Shown here piece by piece: positions 1 to 12,000 of a stretch of DNA of 64,000 bases. Numbering within the stretch: the stretch's first letter is position 1; every line of letters begins with the position of its first letter. The notes beneath the pieces were generated by a model that saw only the letters and a program-made list of their open reading frames with translations, was not told where the DNA came from and did not search any database. The DNA lies in the NCBI GenBank assembly GCA_964035545.1, contig OZ037765.1:18346698-18410697 (forward strand), in the 5' to 3' direction. The DNA is from Bugula neritina. Its lineage: Eukaryota; Bryozoa; Gymnolaemata; Cheilostomatida; Bugulidae. A program made the position numbers and the translations under genes.

Positions 1-74
1 TAAGTAAAAAATCAATATCTTTATAGATTTATGAAACTTTGCTATAGCATTTCAGTAATAGAAATTATAGCTAC

Positions 75-2829
75 CAGATATATCTTCAACTGTGACAGTT
101 TGGGCATTAGGAAAGTTTTTGTGGATGACATCCCTTATCTGCTGTTCTCTATCAGTCAAGCCACTGGATAAATATCTTGAGATAATGGAGCTAGGTAACC
201 TCTAAATATTTAAAACAGAATGACTATATTTTCACATCTTCGTATACATAGAGGAACTCAGGTAACATAACCGCCAATATTAGGTGCAAGTTAGGCAGTT
301 GTAGCCTTGTTGTATTTACTTCATTATACTTTTAAACTATGGTAATTTTTAGATCCACTAACAAATACTTGAGTAGGCAACCTTTGAAACTGTCAAAAGT
401 TTACTTAGTCAACAACCTGTAGGGGTTCTATCAATATATTAGGAAGATAACTCCTAAATAGCTTGTAAAACCATACAAAAGTTCAAATTCCATATTATGT
501 ATATATAAGTTTTGGAATCAAATCTTAACTCATTGAATAAATAGATAATGTTTAAAATATGTTATTAATTTATTTATACTGTTTAAAGACTTTTTTCTCA
601 ATGGTCTTTTAAAGGCTAAACTATATACAACTACAGAGAACAACCTAGTTAATGTTAAGAAGTGAGTTATTGCACTTTCCAATAGTTTGCAGAGCTACCT
701 AAGGGTTTAGTAAAATTCATCTATGCATGTATAGCTTATTATGAAAATAATAGTGAAAATCAAGTACAATTGAAATTAGCAAATGTTCAGCTGAGAACCT
801 TATATCAAAAACTATATAATATATTTCAGAAGAACTTTTTACTCTGAAACTGACATAGCTATAGCAACTTTTATTTGAACCTAGTAGAGAGCAGATCAGA
901 TGTTAATAAGTAGATAGTGTGCATATCATATCATATCATATCATAGCCGGTTTAATTGAAATATGTGGTATTTGCTAATTTCACTACTGAATATTCACTG
1001 TTAAATTTATTGATGGGCTAGCTAAACCAATATTAATTGTCAGTAACTCGCAGCAAAATGTTAGAAATTAAAAGGAACGAAGACCTGAAAAAGCCCCCAG
1101 TTGAACATAACCTATAGTCCAGATCTATCAAATCAATAGATGATAACTAAAAGCAACACTAATATTAATTATCGATGTAATAGCAATAGTGAGAGATATG
1201 GTACATTGTGAACCAGAGAAATGATTACTTGGAATAAGGTGAAGAAGTGAAAGAAATAGAAGACCACCACAGAACCAACAAGCTATTAAATTAATAAAAC
1301 CTTGTTTTACTATATTTACTATAATTATTTGACTTGCCCTCAATGATTTACTTGCTATTAGCATAACCTAAATTCTAACTCAAACAACTACCATAACTCA
1401 AAAGTCAAAAACTAGCATTAAAATATCGACATTCGAAAATAGTTTGAAGCATTATAAAATAGTTAAGCATGAAAAACAATAAAATTAAAATTTTGATCAA
1501 ACATTCAAATAAATAATAGAAAGAAAAAATGGTTATTGCAACTGACCCATCTATTAAATTATCTGTATTAGCAAGTAAACAACAACTTTGCAATACATGC
1601 AAACCACAAGATTTTTCCTAGCAAAGGACATCAAGGTAACGGGCTTATAAGTATTAAAGAAACCACCTAACAACATCAACAATCAAATAATAAATAAAGG
1701 TACGAGACATGACAGCAATTATTCAAGAACAAATAAGGCTTAGGTCTTTTGATTTAACAAGATAATGCTATTACAAATACAATGTGTCTTCATAATTAAA
1801 GTGTTAATTGGTATATTGGTCAAACTAGCTAAAGTCTAGACTCTAGAACAGGACGTCTAACCTTTTTAGAGCGAGGGCCACTGAAAGAGAAAATTTGGTG
1901 GCAAGGAAAACTTTGGAAACTTTAGCTTACTCTGGGGGTCACAGCATCACCATTGTTCAAACTACTTTATTCCAAATTCTTATAAATCTTTACACAATAA
2001 AGTCCTGATAGTTACTGCAGGCTGCATGTTTTGTAGCATGTGTATAAATAAGACATTTTAAAAGGTGGTTTTTCACTCTAATTCATTATGTCAAAAATAA
2101 TTTTAGTTTTATGCCTTTGAGGACCACAAAAATGTAGGTTGGGAGCCACATCCGGCTCTGAGGCTACCTAATATATAGCCATGCTTTAGAAGAACCAGAA
2201 GACACAGTGATGAAATAAAATAAGCCCATGTTTGTTTGCCTTTAATTAACAAACACTCCAACATTAAGCTGAGAAAATGAATGAAAATAATAACAGATGT
2301 ATTCCTTAAAATTGTTTAAATTTTCAAGCCATTCATGATTTTGGTTGAGTTACAAGATTTTTAACACTAATGATATCTATTCAACTTTTAATCTTTGGGT
2401 TAATAATGACTAACACTCAAAACAAAAAAGTAAAACTAAAATGTTAGACTTGATAAAATTTTATTTGTATCTTGTTTAACAATTAATTTAATTTTTTACT
2501 TTTAGTTTTATTGTTATAATAATATTAATACACGTAATCTTATAGTAACTAACATGACTTTGAAACAGGATACATAATTTAATGGATTAATTGCTTACAT
2601 TTTGATTTAGTTTTACAACACCAGCTTGAGACTCAACAGCCGTGGGTGGCCAGGTAGAAATTAGATTTCGATTTCTATTTAGCAACTGGAGCAACACATT
2701 ATTATGGTGACATTGACTGACGGAGTAAGTTTTGCTGCCACCTATTGCTATTTTTATTCTAAATCTGTCTTTGAACTTACAACTCCAGTTGAATATAACA
2801 GCTGTATTTCTAAACATTGTGATTGTCAT
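75..2829 (-). CDS. BOLA3: BOLA3-like BolA family protein, 5' part (continues left of window)
   Basis: BolA proteins of the BOLA3 type act in mitochondria, helping hand iron-sulfur clusters to target enzymes such as lipoate synthase. The exon at 75-201 (complement) reads in one frame through LTDREQQIRDVI, HKNFPNAQTVTVED and ISG, which fits the first helix and strand of the BolA fold, ending at the DISGG site of BOLA3. It is bounded by an acceptor (tatttag) at 202-203 and a GT donor at 73-74, phase 1. The rest of the fold would lie beyond base 1. The candidate first exon is 2599-2829: its ATG at 2829 (or the second Met at 2817) opens about 77 codons rich in Arg, Lys, Asn and Ser with few acidic residues early on, like a mitochondrial presequence. 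It ends at a strong donor (gtaagc) in phase 0, matching exon 2. The BolA exon is well supported (about 0.7); the first exon is inferred (about 0.45). Confidence 0.6.
202..2598. other. Putative BOLA3 intron 1
   Basis: This AT-rich stretch between the two putative BOLA3 exons holds no convincing coding sequence. A few open frames of 60-80 codons lack splice context and recognisable composition. A short pentamer run (atcat) lies near 923-943. The one recognisable item is a hAT-like non-autonomous element near 1849-2165, listed separately. Confidence 0.5.
1849..2165 (+). mobile_element. hAT-like non-autonomous DNA element, copy A
   Basis: The sequence starts near 1849 with CAGGACGTCTAACC followed by a run of T and then gagcgagggccac. 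It ends near gggagccacatccggctct. These ends resemble those of Charlie-type hAT elements, which typically begin CAGGGGTC, carry gagggcca near the start and end with a ggccgcatccggcc-like block. The same sequence, inverted and diverged, occurs at 8793-9125 inside DENND4. Shared blocks in the same order include tttaaaaggtggttttt, actgcaggct and acaataaagtc. No transposase frame is visible. The exact ends and the 8-bp target duplication cannot be fixed. Confidence 0.6.
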
Positions 2830-4185
2830 TTAGTACTGGTCTAGACTTATAAATTCCACGACAGCTGTTGCCCGTGCCTGTTACTTGTCAGTGTTACTTG
2901 TACTTGTAGATGTTGGTGGCACTGAGTGACACTCACACTGACAGTCACAGTGAGACTGAGTGTGACTGTGTGGATCAGGCTGTTATTCACTTATTGTTAG
3001 TGCTACACTTACTATGATTATTGCTGCAATTAGTAAGAGTAAAAAACAAGCGCCTTTAAATAATTATTATATGCACCACAACTGCTACGCTTTTATGAAA
3101 TATTATTAAAAAGAATAACACCAGCACAAGTATTATCAGTTAGCGTTACTGATTTTGATAACGATTATGATTATAATGTTGCTGGCGACTGCAGGATTAC
3201 CAGCATACGGTATAAATGTGCGGTCAAGGTGAAAGTAAAGGCCAAGGCTACAACAAGGATTATGCGCATCTCAAGTAAAACTGAAGGTCAGGTTTCCTGT
3301 TGAAATGTATCACTTCTAATATGAATACCATAATGATAGTTAATGGTTGAATGCTTGATGGAAGTTTTCATATTTTAATGATAATGTTTTATGTCATTAT
3401 TAATATAGTCTGTTGACTGAAGTTGAAATATATTTTTCGTATGTATGCAAACTTTCAAATTAAGAATCAATCTAAAATAAAACAGTTGTCGTTGAACTTA
3501 AACTAAAACTTGATCATTATCATAAGACATTCACATAGTGATAGTCATAGTCATAGTGATAGTATTAATGTTGAACAGTTTTACTTTTAGTTTATCATTT
3601 TGATTATCATATTCATTATGATTAGGATTCAGATTATCATCATCATTATGATCATGTTTATCTTATGTTGGTGTTATTGTAATTGTTAAACTTTTACGAC
3701 TAGTACTAATAGTAATACTAATACTACTATAGCATTAGTATTAAATTTAGTGTAGCAGTACGACTAATTATTTAGTACTTAGTAGTAAAACTAAAACTGA
3801 AAGTATAACATTAGATTATGATTATCATTATGATATTGATTTAGAATAATTATAACAGTATAAGTATTACATTAACTAATAGGTGATAACAGATAAGTAA
3901 TTACTAATTTAGTAATTAGTATTATTATTATTATCAGTGTCAGTAAAACTAAAATTAGTAGTAGAGTAGTAGTAGTAGTAGTATAAGTAGTAGCATTAAT
4001 ACTTATACTTATACTCCAAGTTTGTAGTTATACTTATAGTCAGTGGCATTTTCAATTTGACTTACAGTTGCAATGTAGCTGTAAGAGTGTAAGTATAAAG
4101 TCATACCAAAGTCATACTCATACTGTTGGTGTATTTAAATTTTACATATAATCATAGTCATACTGATATTATAAAATTCAATGAT

Positions 4186-4740
4186 ACTGATAATTATAGT
4201 ATGAGTGACTGCAGGTCATTTCACACACAAGTTGTTTCGCACCCACTTTTTCAAATCGTTTCGTACGCATCAATAGGCTATAAATTAACTAAAATACATA
4301 TTTCTGTGATATTTATTGATTATTAGATGTATGAGTCTTACAGTACTGTTCACAAGTAACTTGCACATTTCATGTATTCATGTTTTATATTAATAGAATA
4401 ATATAAAACATTGATCAAATTAAAACCAAAAAATAGTTTCGTGTTCAACAATAATATAGAAATAAATATTAACAGTTGATGTATTTATCATAATAGATAA
4501 TAAATTAATATAAAACATTGATCAATAGGTGACATGGGAGGTGTGAAAGATACATGATAGGGTGCAATAAATAAGTAAACTAGTATCATTCATGTGGTTA
4601 TCCAGTAAATTAATTTATTATCTATTTTGTGTGGACAGCAGTTTATGTACGAAACGACCATTTTGTATACAAAACGACTGGTGCACGAATCGACTTGTGT
4701 ACAAAATGACAGTAACTCGTATGAGTATGAGTGATCAGAT
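4186..4740. repeat. Fold-back (inverted repeat) element
   Basis: The left arm, about 4198-4275, and the right arm, about 4643-4738, are reverse complements with gaps. Words such as gtacgaaacga, gtgcgaaac and acttgtgt appear on one strand in the right arm and on the other in the left arm. Both arms also carry the outer word agtatgagtga in inverted orientation. The 370-bp interior holds a direct repeat of the word ataaaacattgatcaa at about 4401 and 4510. No coding sequence is present. It could be a fold-back transposon or a MITE with internally repeated arms. Confidence 0.55.
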
Positions 4741-5286
4741 AGTCATACTTACTCTTAGTGTTAACATTACTTTTGAGACAAAGTTTTAGTTCACTGTTCA
4801 GTAACCGTAGCTGTTAATTTAAGAATCAATGAAATAAATAAATTATAAGTTTAATATTGATACAACTATAAGATTTTAGACGTGGAGCAAATGATCTACA
4901 ACCACCATTAGTTTTATCATTATTATAACCTAATTTTATTATATCAGTGATGATGAAACTATTATAATAGATTATTTAAAAATAATTCTTCATTTACTGA
5001 TTTAGTTAATGTTATTGCTGGTTCAAGCTTAGTTTAAAGCTTGCAAAATAAATAAGGTCAAGTATCAGACATGAGTATAATTATTAACAAATAGCAATAT
5101 AAATATAAGTCAAATTATTATAATATAATAGTTTTAATGATTATTAATATTTAAATTTTGATTGAAAAATTTAAGTTTTCTCAAATTTGATTCTTAAGTT
5201 AAGCTAATAAGTGAATAACAATAGATATGTAGTAATAGTAATATGTCTAATACTAATAGTGATTATTGAGAAATAGTTTATTACAA

Positions 5287-5425
5287 GGAGCAGTTGTGGT
5301 CTGGCGGTCAGGGCATTAGCCTTACATGTACTACTTGGTTATGAATTTGGATCTAGGCTGGATCATTGGGCCTGTCAGGAAGAGCATTTGGTCATAATTA
5401 TTTTTGGGCTTCAAGCATAGGCTCA
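5287..5425 (+). mobile_element. tRNA-derived SINE, copy 1
   Basis: The head (gagcagttgtggtctggcgg) carries an RNA polymerase III A-box-like motif. A decayed B-box follows near 5342-5360. The body word aggaagagcatttggtcata near 5378-5397 is shared with the other copies in this window. It is diverged and lacks a clear target duplication. It lies upstream of the DENND4 leader exon. Confidence 0.6.
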
Positions 5426-6040
5426 AAAAACTTTGTTGCTAGCCTGAGCATGATGACAGACACAGTAGCAATAGTGACTTAAAAGCCAAGTTGAAACTGG
5501 CAAGAATCATAGTTTGATAGAAAAATTTCTTTTTAACAAAATGTAAATGACGGTGTTATCATTTACAAAATTGACAACAATATTGTTGTTAGTCTTATAA
5601 TCAAGACTTTAGCTTTATAGTCAAGATGCATGTGCTGTTAAAACTGGAGTTGTAAACATTGTGATTTCATACAACCTAGGCCGAATATCAGAATTTACAA
5701 AGTTTTTAATTTTCATGCACACAAGCCTGTCAAAACTTTTCTTTAATTTTTTTAAAGTTCGATTATAATTTTCTATTTTTGACATATATTTAGCAAAGTG
5801 AAATTTTCTTTATTCGCCATTATTTTTCTGTAGCTGGGAAAAATAGAAAATAGCGTGGTAAAAGTTGTAAATTTAAAAATGAATAAATGTAAAGAAAGTT
5901 AATGAAATCTGAACATCAACCTATTTATTATTATTCTAACATCACATTTGCAGGTATGAGCCGGTGTACATGAACTAGCTATGCAGTTGCTAACTATTTC
6001 CAAAGTAAGCTAGCTGTGTGTCTAACATATGTGAAGAAGG

Positions 6041-9000
6041 ATGAATAACGAAAGAGTCACTGACTATTTTATTGTTGCTGGATTACCTGAAAAACCTGTC
6101 CATTTAGAAGACACCAGTGGTGACTTGAAGCCAACAAGCAAGAATGAGTCAATTACTGACGTCTGCGTTATCATACCTCACTATGGCGAGGAGTGTCCTC
6201 CAGGGTAAGCTCCAAATCAGTGTCAGCAGCAGTTGTAAGGCCTTCTAATTTGAGTATATATGAAGTGTATAATTGTTTTAAGTCCTGCTAATATAATGAT
6301 CAGCTATTTCTTTTTTAATGGGAAACTGTAAAAAGATTATTATACTTTAACTAATGATGAATTTTACCTGTACTTTTATATTTATAACATGGTTATCAGT
6401 GTAACAGCAAATGTCCTGCGACTGCTTATCTAATGTTGACAACTCTTTTGGTGTTATTTATCAGCAGTTATCTCAACTAGACTCTCATGTGTTTGTAGTG
6501 TGGCCAGATTATTAAATGTTCTCTTAATGTTTCTGAATGCAATGAAACAAGACCTGCAGGAATAGGCTCATCTGTTTGGCTAATATTGTAGATACCGGCC
6601 GCTTCTACAAACACCTACTGGAGAAATTGCTGACTTAAATCATGGCAGCATTAGAAGTCCAGAAGTGTTCATATGCATTAGACGAGGAAGGGATAAGTCT
6701 CCCCTGATTGATATTGGGTAGATCTGGTTTTGCTGCTTACTGTTTACAAACTCATTTTGAAATAAAACAGTCACATATGTTTGATAGATTTGTGCTATTA
6801 TTCAGCGCATCCACCTACGTATGTTGCGTGCATATAATATGCAGATGGATGTACTAATGCGTTTTGGTATGTAGTCAATGCTACAGGCTACCATTATTTC
6901 TCAAATACTATTAGCTTAGAGTCTATTCTCCTGTAAAAAGCATCACATGATTGCCTTGTTTAGCTACAAGGAAACAAGTACTTTTACTGTTCAGTGGATT
7001 TAAAATGCATCCCACTGTTTACCAGCTGCATTGGCATATATGATAGTAACATTGTAATATGCAGGGTGTTGTATGAAGGCACTGAGAGAGTGTTAGAGGG
7101 ATGTGAAGTTATCTACACAACACCTTATGGGAGACCTGCTAATATTAACAACACATCCAGCAGAATGTATTTAACATATAGAAGGGCAGATGAGACTGCA
7201 AACTCAGATATATTGGCTGTCACCGATATATGTGTAATAAATGCTTCCAAGGTATAAATACTAGTAATTAAGACTGAGCACTAGTAGTGTAGACTGAGCA
7301 CTAGTAGTGTATACTGAGCACTAGTAGTGTATACTGAGGACTAGTAGTGTATACTGAGCACTAGTAGTGTATACTGAGCACTAGTAGTGTATACTGAGGA
7401 CTAGTAGTGTATACTGAGCACTAGTAGTGTAGACTGAGGACTAGTAATGTAGACTGAGGACTAGAAATGCAAGCCAGCTCTGACAGGGATTTAAGCATAT
7501 ATTTGTCATTTGTCAGGAAAGAGTTTCTGTCTACTGGTGATATTGCTTTATGGCCTATGCCCTACTTTATAGCAATCTGCTATTCATTTGTTCACTTGTA
7601 CTTGGTTTCTATAATTTCCACTTGGAGAAATTTTGCTAAAATAAGATGCTAGTATCTGAGTTGGTGCTGATATAATGTGCTGAAAATGCTCACAATTCAG
7701 AAGGATTCACAATAGAGTGCAGAACATGCTAAAATATAGAATACTGACTGTTCACTTGATCACCTAGCTTTGGTATCTTCTGTACTAGCAATACCTTTTC
7801 AGCCTTACTATGAACTGTGGTAATGTTCGTTGTTTTGTTTCCAGACATTCTCTTAGTCTTTAACAACTCAACTTGCAACTATCAATATAAGATTATTAAT
7901 TTAGTTACAGTTGTCATGTTGTTGTTAGCTGTAAGTTCAATTTTGTGTAGTTTAACTGGTACTCAGTTGATGGCAATGCCGGTTGACAATCTGGTATTCA
8001 AATTTTGTTTTTGTTTTCCATTAGTAGTCTATCATTTTTCATCTGATATTTATAGTTGCTACATCAGTTTTGTGGTTTTCTTGATAGGGTGAAAAGGCGC
8101 CACATTCATTTTGTAAAATAGATAAGAATTTAAACCAAGGAATGATGAGCTCCAGTGTTTACTTGTGTTACAAGAAGTCTATGCGTAAAGATTACGCTAT
8201 AGCATATGAACCAGGTACAGCAGATGTGATTTCATAAATCTTTTCTTTTCACCCCCTACAGTTTGTCAAATCTATTTAGGTGCAGTAGTAGAGAATATTT
8301 TTTAGCCCAAGTTCTTTAATTTTCTTGATAGATTTGGCTAGGAGCCTGCGTTGAAATTCTTGTGAGAGCATAATTTTTTTGCGACATTTTTCATTTGGGA
8401 CACAGGCTTTACTCCATTTCTCCATTACTGCATCTACCTATCAAATCTACGTCAAATCTACTCAGTGCTAAGTCGATGTAACTAATAGCAATAATTATAC
8501 TGGTAACCTAGTATTTTCTAATGAAAAGTGTTATGATCATTGGTGAATTTTATAAGCAATGCTTTTTGTTTGAATGTATACTCAGTTTATTGTAAAATCC
8601 AACACAGGTGTTCTCAGCCGTTACCCTGCTTGGGATTGGCCGGACTTCCCTCTTCCTGAAAACTCTGTAGCCATGTTTGGCTTGCCAATGGGAGCTATGC
8701 TGGAATCATTGCCTGATAGGGCGGCGCAACCTAAGTCTGTCTTTTCAACTTTTGTTCTTACCGGGCTTGACGGTAAAAAAGTAAGTCTAAACCGATTTGT
8801 GACCCTCAGCATACATTTATGTGGCCCTCACAGGAATAAGAATAAAATTATTTCCCCAACATATATGAATTAAAGTGGAAAAACCACCTTTTAAACGTCA
8901 AATTAAGACATTATCTATATTTTATTTGTATACATGCTAAAAACATGTAGCCTGCAGTAGTTACTGGGACTTTATTGTATTAATGGTTTATTGGAATTTA

Positions 9001-12000
9001 GAATAAATTAATTTGAAAAATACTGATGCCCTGGCTTCCAGCTCAAGCTAAATTTTACAAAGTAGCCTTGCCATCAGAATATTCCATTTTAGTGGCCCTC
9101 GCTCTGAAAATGTTAAACACACCTCTAATATATATGCATAAGCTCTCTATTAATGAATTCTAGGTTTATGGAGCCGCAGTAACATTTTATGAGCTGTATA
9201 AAGACTCTGAGAAGCTGACAAGTGAGCAAAGTAAAACTCTCGGGCTGCACCTCAAGAAGAAACGCCGAGTTTATGTCAACAAAGCGATATGCGTGTTGGC
9301 AAAGCGACCTTTTTTCTCTGCCTTTCGCACTTTCTTACAGTTTATCTATAGGGAAACCTTAAATGGCAAGCCTAAAGACCTGCCAGTTGAAAGGTTTGTT
9401 ATGTGTGCCAGTTGCAGATAATTTTGCTTAGATTTTGCTTGTGAGTTTGGGTTTATATGTAATTGCTTTATTTCGTGGTCTTACAACTTCACATGCTGCA
9501 AAGTTCCGCTCGAACTAGCAGTTGTATTTTGTACTTTATAAATGAAGATGGGCATGTCACTTGTGTCCCCAGCAGTGGCTCAAATTTTGGGAAGATTCAT
9601 CTGTCACGCTACTATAATTTGATAAGCAGTCACTAGGACATGAATTAATTACCAATGTGTTACAACTAGAGCTAATTTTATTTTATGTCTAAATTATACG
9701 ACTTAATTCTCATTTATTTGCATTTAAAAGTATAATTTAGTCACTGCAACACTTATATCACTTTGCAGTTATCTATACTTCATAGTTGCACTCACTTTTA
9801 TGTCGTGCCTTGATTTCAAACATCAGTAAATTTGAAGCTAGTATTGTTATTGAGGTCATGTGGTTCCTGTTATTACCATACTTCCAAAGCAATGAACTAT
9901 AATAGCATGCTTAGATAGCCAACTCCATAATGTACATTTGTTTGATTTCAAAAACATATTTTATTCATTAAACAGTAGATGGGAAAATAAAAATAATGCT
10001 GGTTTACATTTTAAATCATTTTCACCTTTTGACCTTGTAAGTTGCAGTAATCAAAACTTCCTGGTAGCCTATGCTCTCTCAGCTAAGCTTATTGTTGTTG
10101 TTTTAGAATTAACATGAAAGTGCACATTTATTTTGTAGGCTAATATCTCACTTCATGTGGGAAGTTCCATTCCCCAGCCCCGAAAGGCCCCGTGTACTTG
10201 CTCAACTCTCTGATAACTCTACTGCTACAATCAATCTGCCAGATGAAAGTCCCATACCACTCAGGTTTGTTGTTTCTTTTCAAAAATCACGATTTGCATT
10301 TATTTATTACATCACACCCTCAGGAATAGAAAGTTGTTCAAAGCCATTTTTGTCCAGCACTGTACTGTAGATAACTTCAAACTAGTTCTACGTCGCAAAC
10401 TGCAACTTCTAAGAACTCTTGAAGGGACTTAGTCCTACTAAAACTGAGCGTTTGTGTTTAGCTCAATCTTTACATTCTAATAGCAAAGCAAACAGACCAA
10501 CCTAATACAATTTAATGTCAATCACAATGATCAGTTTTGGCTATTACTATTTTGGCTAGTTTGTATCTAAAGATACGTCAAACACACTTCTAATAATCCA
10601 TTCTAGTGTATTCTAAGTTTATATCTGCATTGCCAGCTTATTCTTAAGTTGATCAATTCCATGTGTTTGATACAATTTGCAGTGGATCATCCTTTTCAAC
10701 CATGCTGAGGAACCTGGGCGTAGAAAACACCATCAGTTTGCTTACTATGGTTCTGCTAGAGAAGAAAATTCTCATCCACTCACTAAGACCAGCTGTTCTG
10801 ACTGGCGTTATAGAAGCTGTTGGTGTGTGGTATAATTAATTTATTGCTTTCCAGTCGAAAAATATGTACCAATCTGCTTGTGTGATCATGTGACGCAGTA
10901 TGATGCTCTCTTACAGGTAGTATGATATTCCCCTTCAGCTGGCAGTGTCCTTATATTCCACTGTGTCCTCTTGGTATCTCGGAGGTCTTGTTTGCTCCTT
11001 TGCCGTATATAGTTGGTAAGCTCTCTATGCCATACACTGGCTTTATTATCACAAACCCTAAATATACTGATTGTTACATTGTCAGCTTCATATCAATTGA
11101 ATGTCATTTCCCGTTTAACAGGTGTGGACTCTCGTTACTTTGATCTGTATGATCCGCCACCGGAGGTGACTTGTGTTGACTTGGATACCAACACTATCTC
11201 TAAACCCAGCGACAACAAACTCTTACCTAAGGTTGGTATCTGATCTGTTACTATACTTACATATTACTGTAACATGCAGTGTATGTGATAGTCCTACCAC
11301 TGACTACCACCAACTGTTGCACCTATATTTTTCTAGGTGCAACTCTGTGATTGGTTCACCGTCTTCAAAATACCTCAGTATTCTTGTGTAATTACTCAAT
11401 GTTTATTTATTTAGATAACGTTATATATTTTCCAAACTTTTTCATATAAATGAAAAACAAATTCTGAAAATTTTTTCGCAGTTGTTTGACCTTAAAAGCT
11501 TGCCTAGTTTTATCAGTAAGAATACCTTGTTTTAGCATATTTGATATAAACCTAGCCATTTTCGTATTCTCTGTTTCTATGGTTGTCCTGTGAATTTTTG
11601 TTTATGAGCCAAGTGCATGGAGTAACAATCTGCTAGAATAATATTTCAACTTTGAATTTCAGAGGCCAACAAAAGTTCTGCGTGTTACTCTGGAGAAATA
11701 TTACTATGAGGCCGAGGAGAGAGGTCACGGCCATGCTACGGATGATAAGTCTCTAGCTGCAGAGGTAACTACGTAAACCTGCTCACAGCTAATCTATAGT
11801 ACTGTAAAAAAACTCACACAGGTTTATAGCCACTGTTCATTTGAGAACCCCTGATGGAAAGGGTTTTTTAAGGGGGCTAAAGACTTATTCATATGTGGCA
11901 CGGGAGCAATTATGACTGGATGCTCTTCCTAACATCACCATTGGCATTTACTGGAAATCGAACCCATGATTGCAGGTTTACTAAGCCACCGCTCTAACCG

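Larger units (their letters stand above)
2830..5953. other. BOLA3-DENND4 intergenic region with simple repeats
   Basis: This region separates the putative BOLA3 start from the first DENND4 coding exon, so it probably carries promoters for both. At 2925-2975 it has interleaved direct and inverted short words (gtgacactcacactgacagt and its neighbours). From 3520 to 4120 it is cryptically simple DNA built from wobbling words such as tcatagt, attatgatt, actaatact and (gta)n near 3965-3990. A fold-back repeat (4186-4740) and a SINE (5287-5425) are listed separately. An acceptor-like site (atttgcag) at 5946-5953 suggests that the ATG exon of DENND4 begins at 5954 with a non-coding leader and that a further 5' exon lies upstream. 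No TATA box can be chosen with confidence. Confidence 0.5.

Noticed and set aside
8621-8812. Minus-strand ORF across DENND4 exon 5
   Set aside because: It is an antisense shadow of a conserved DENN exon.
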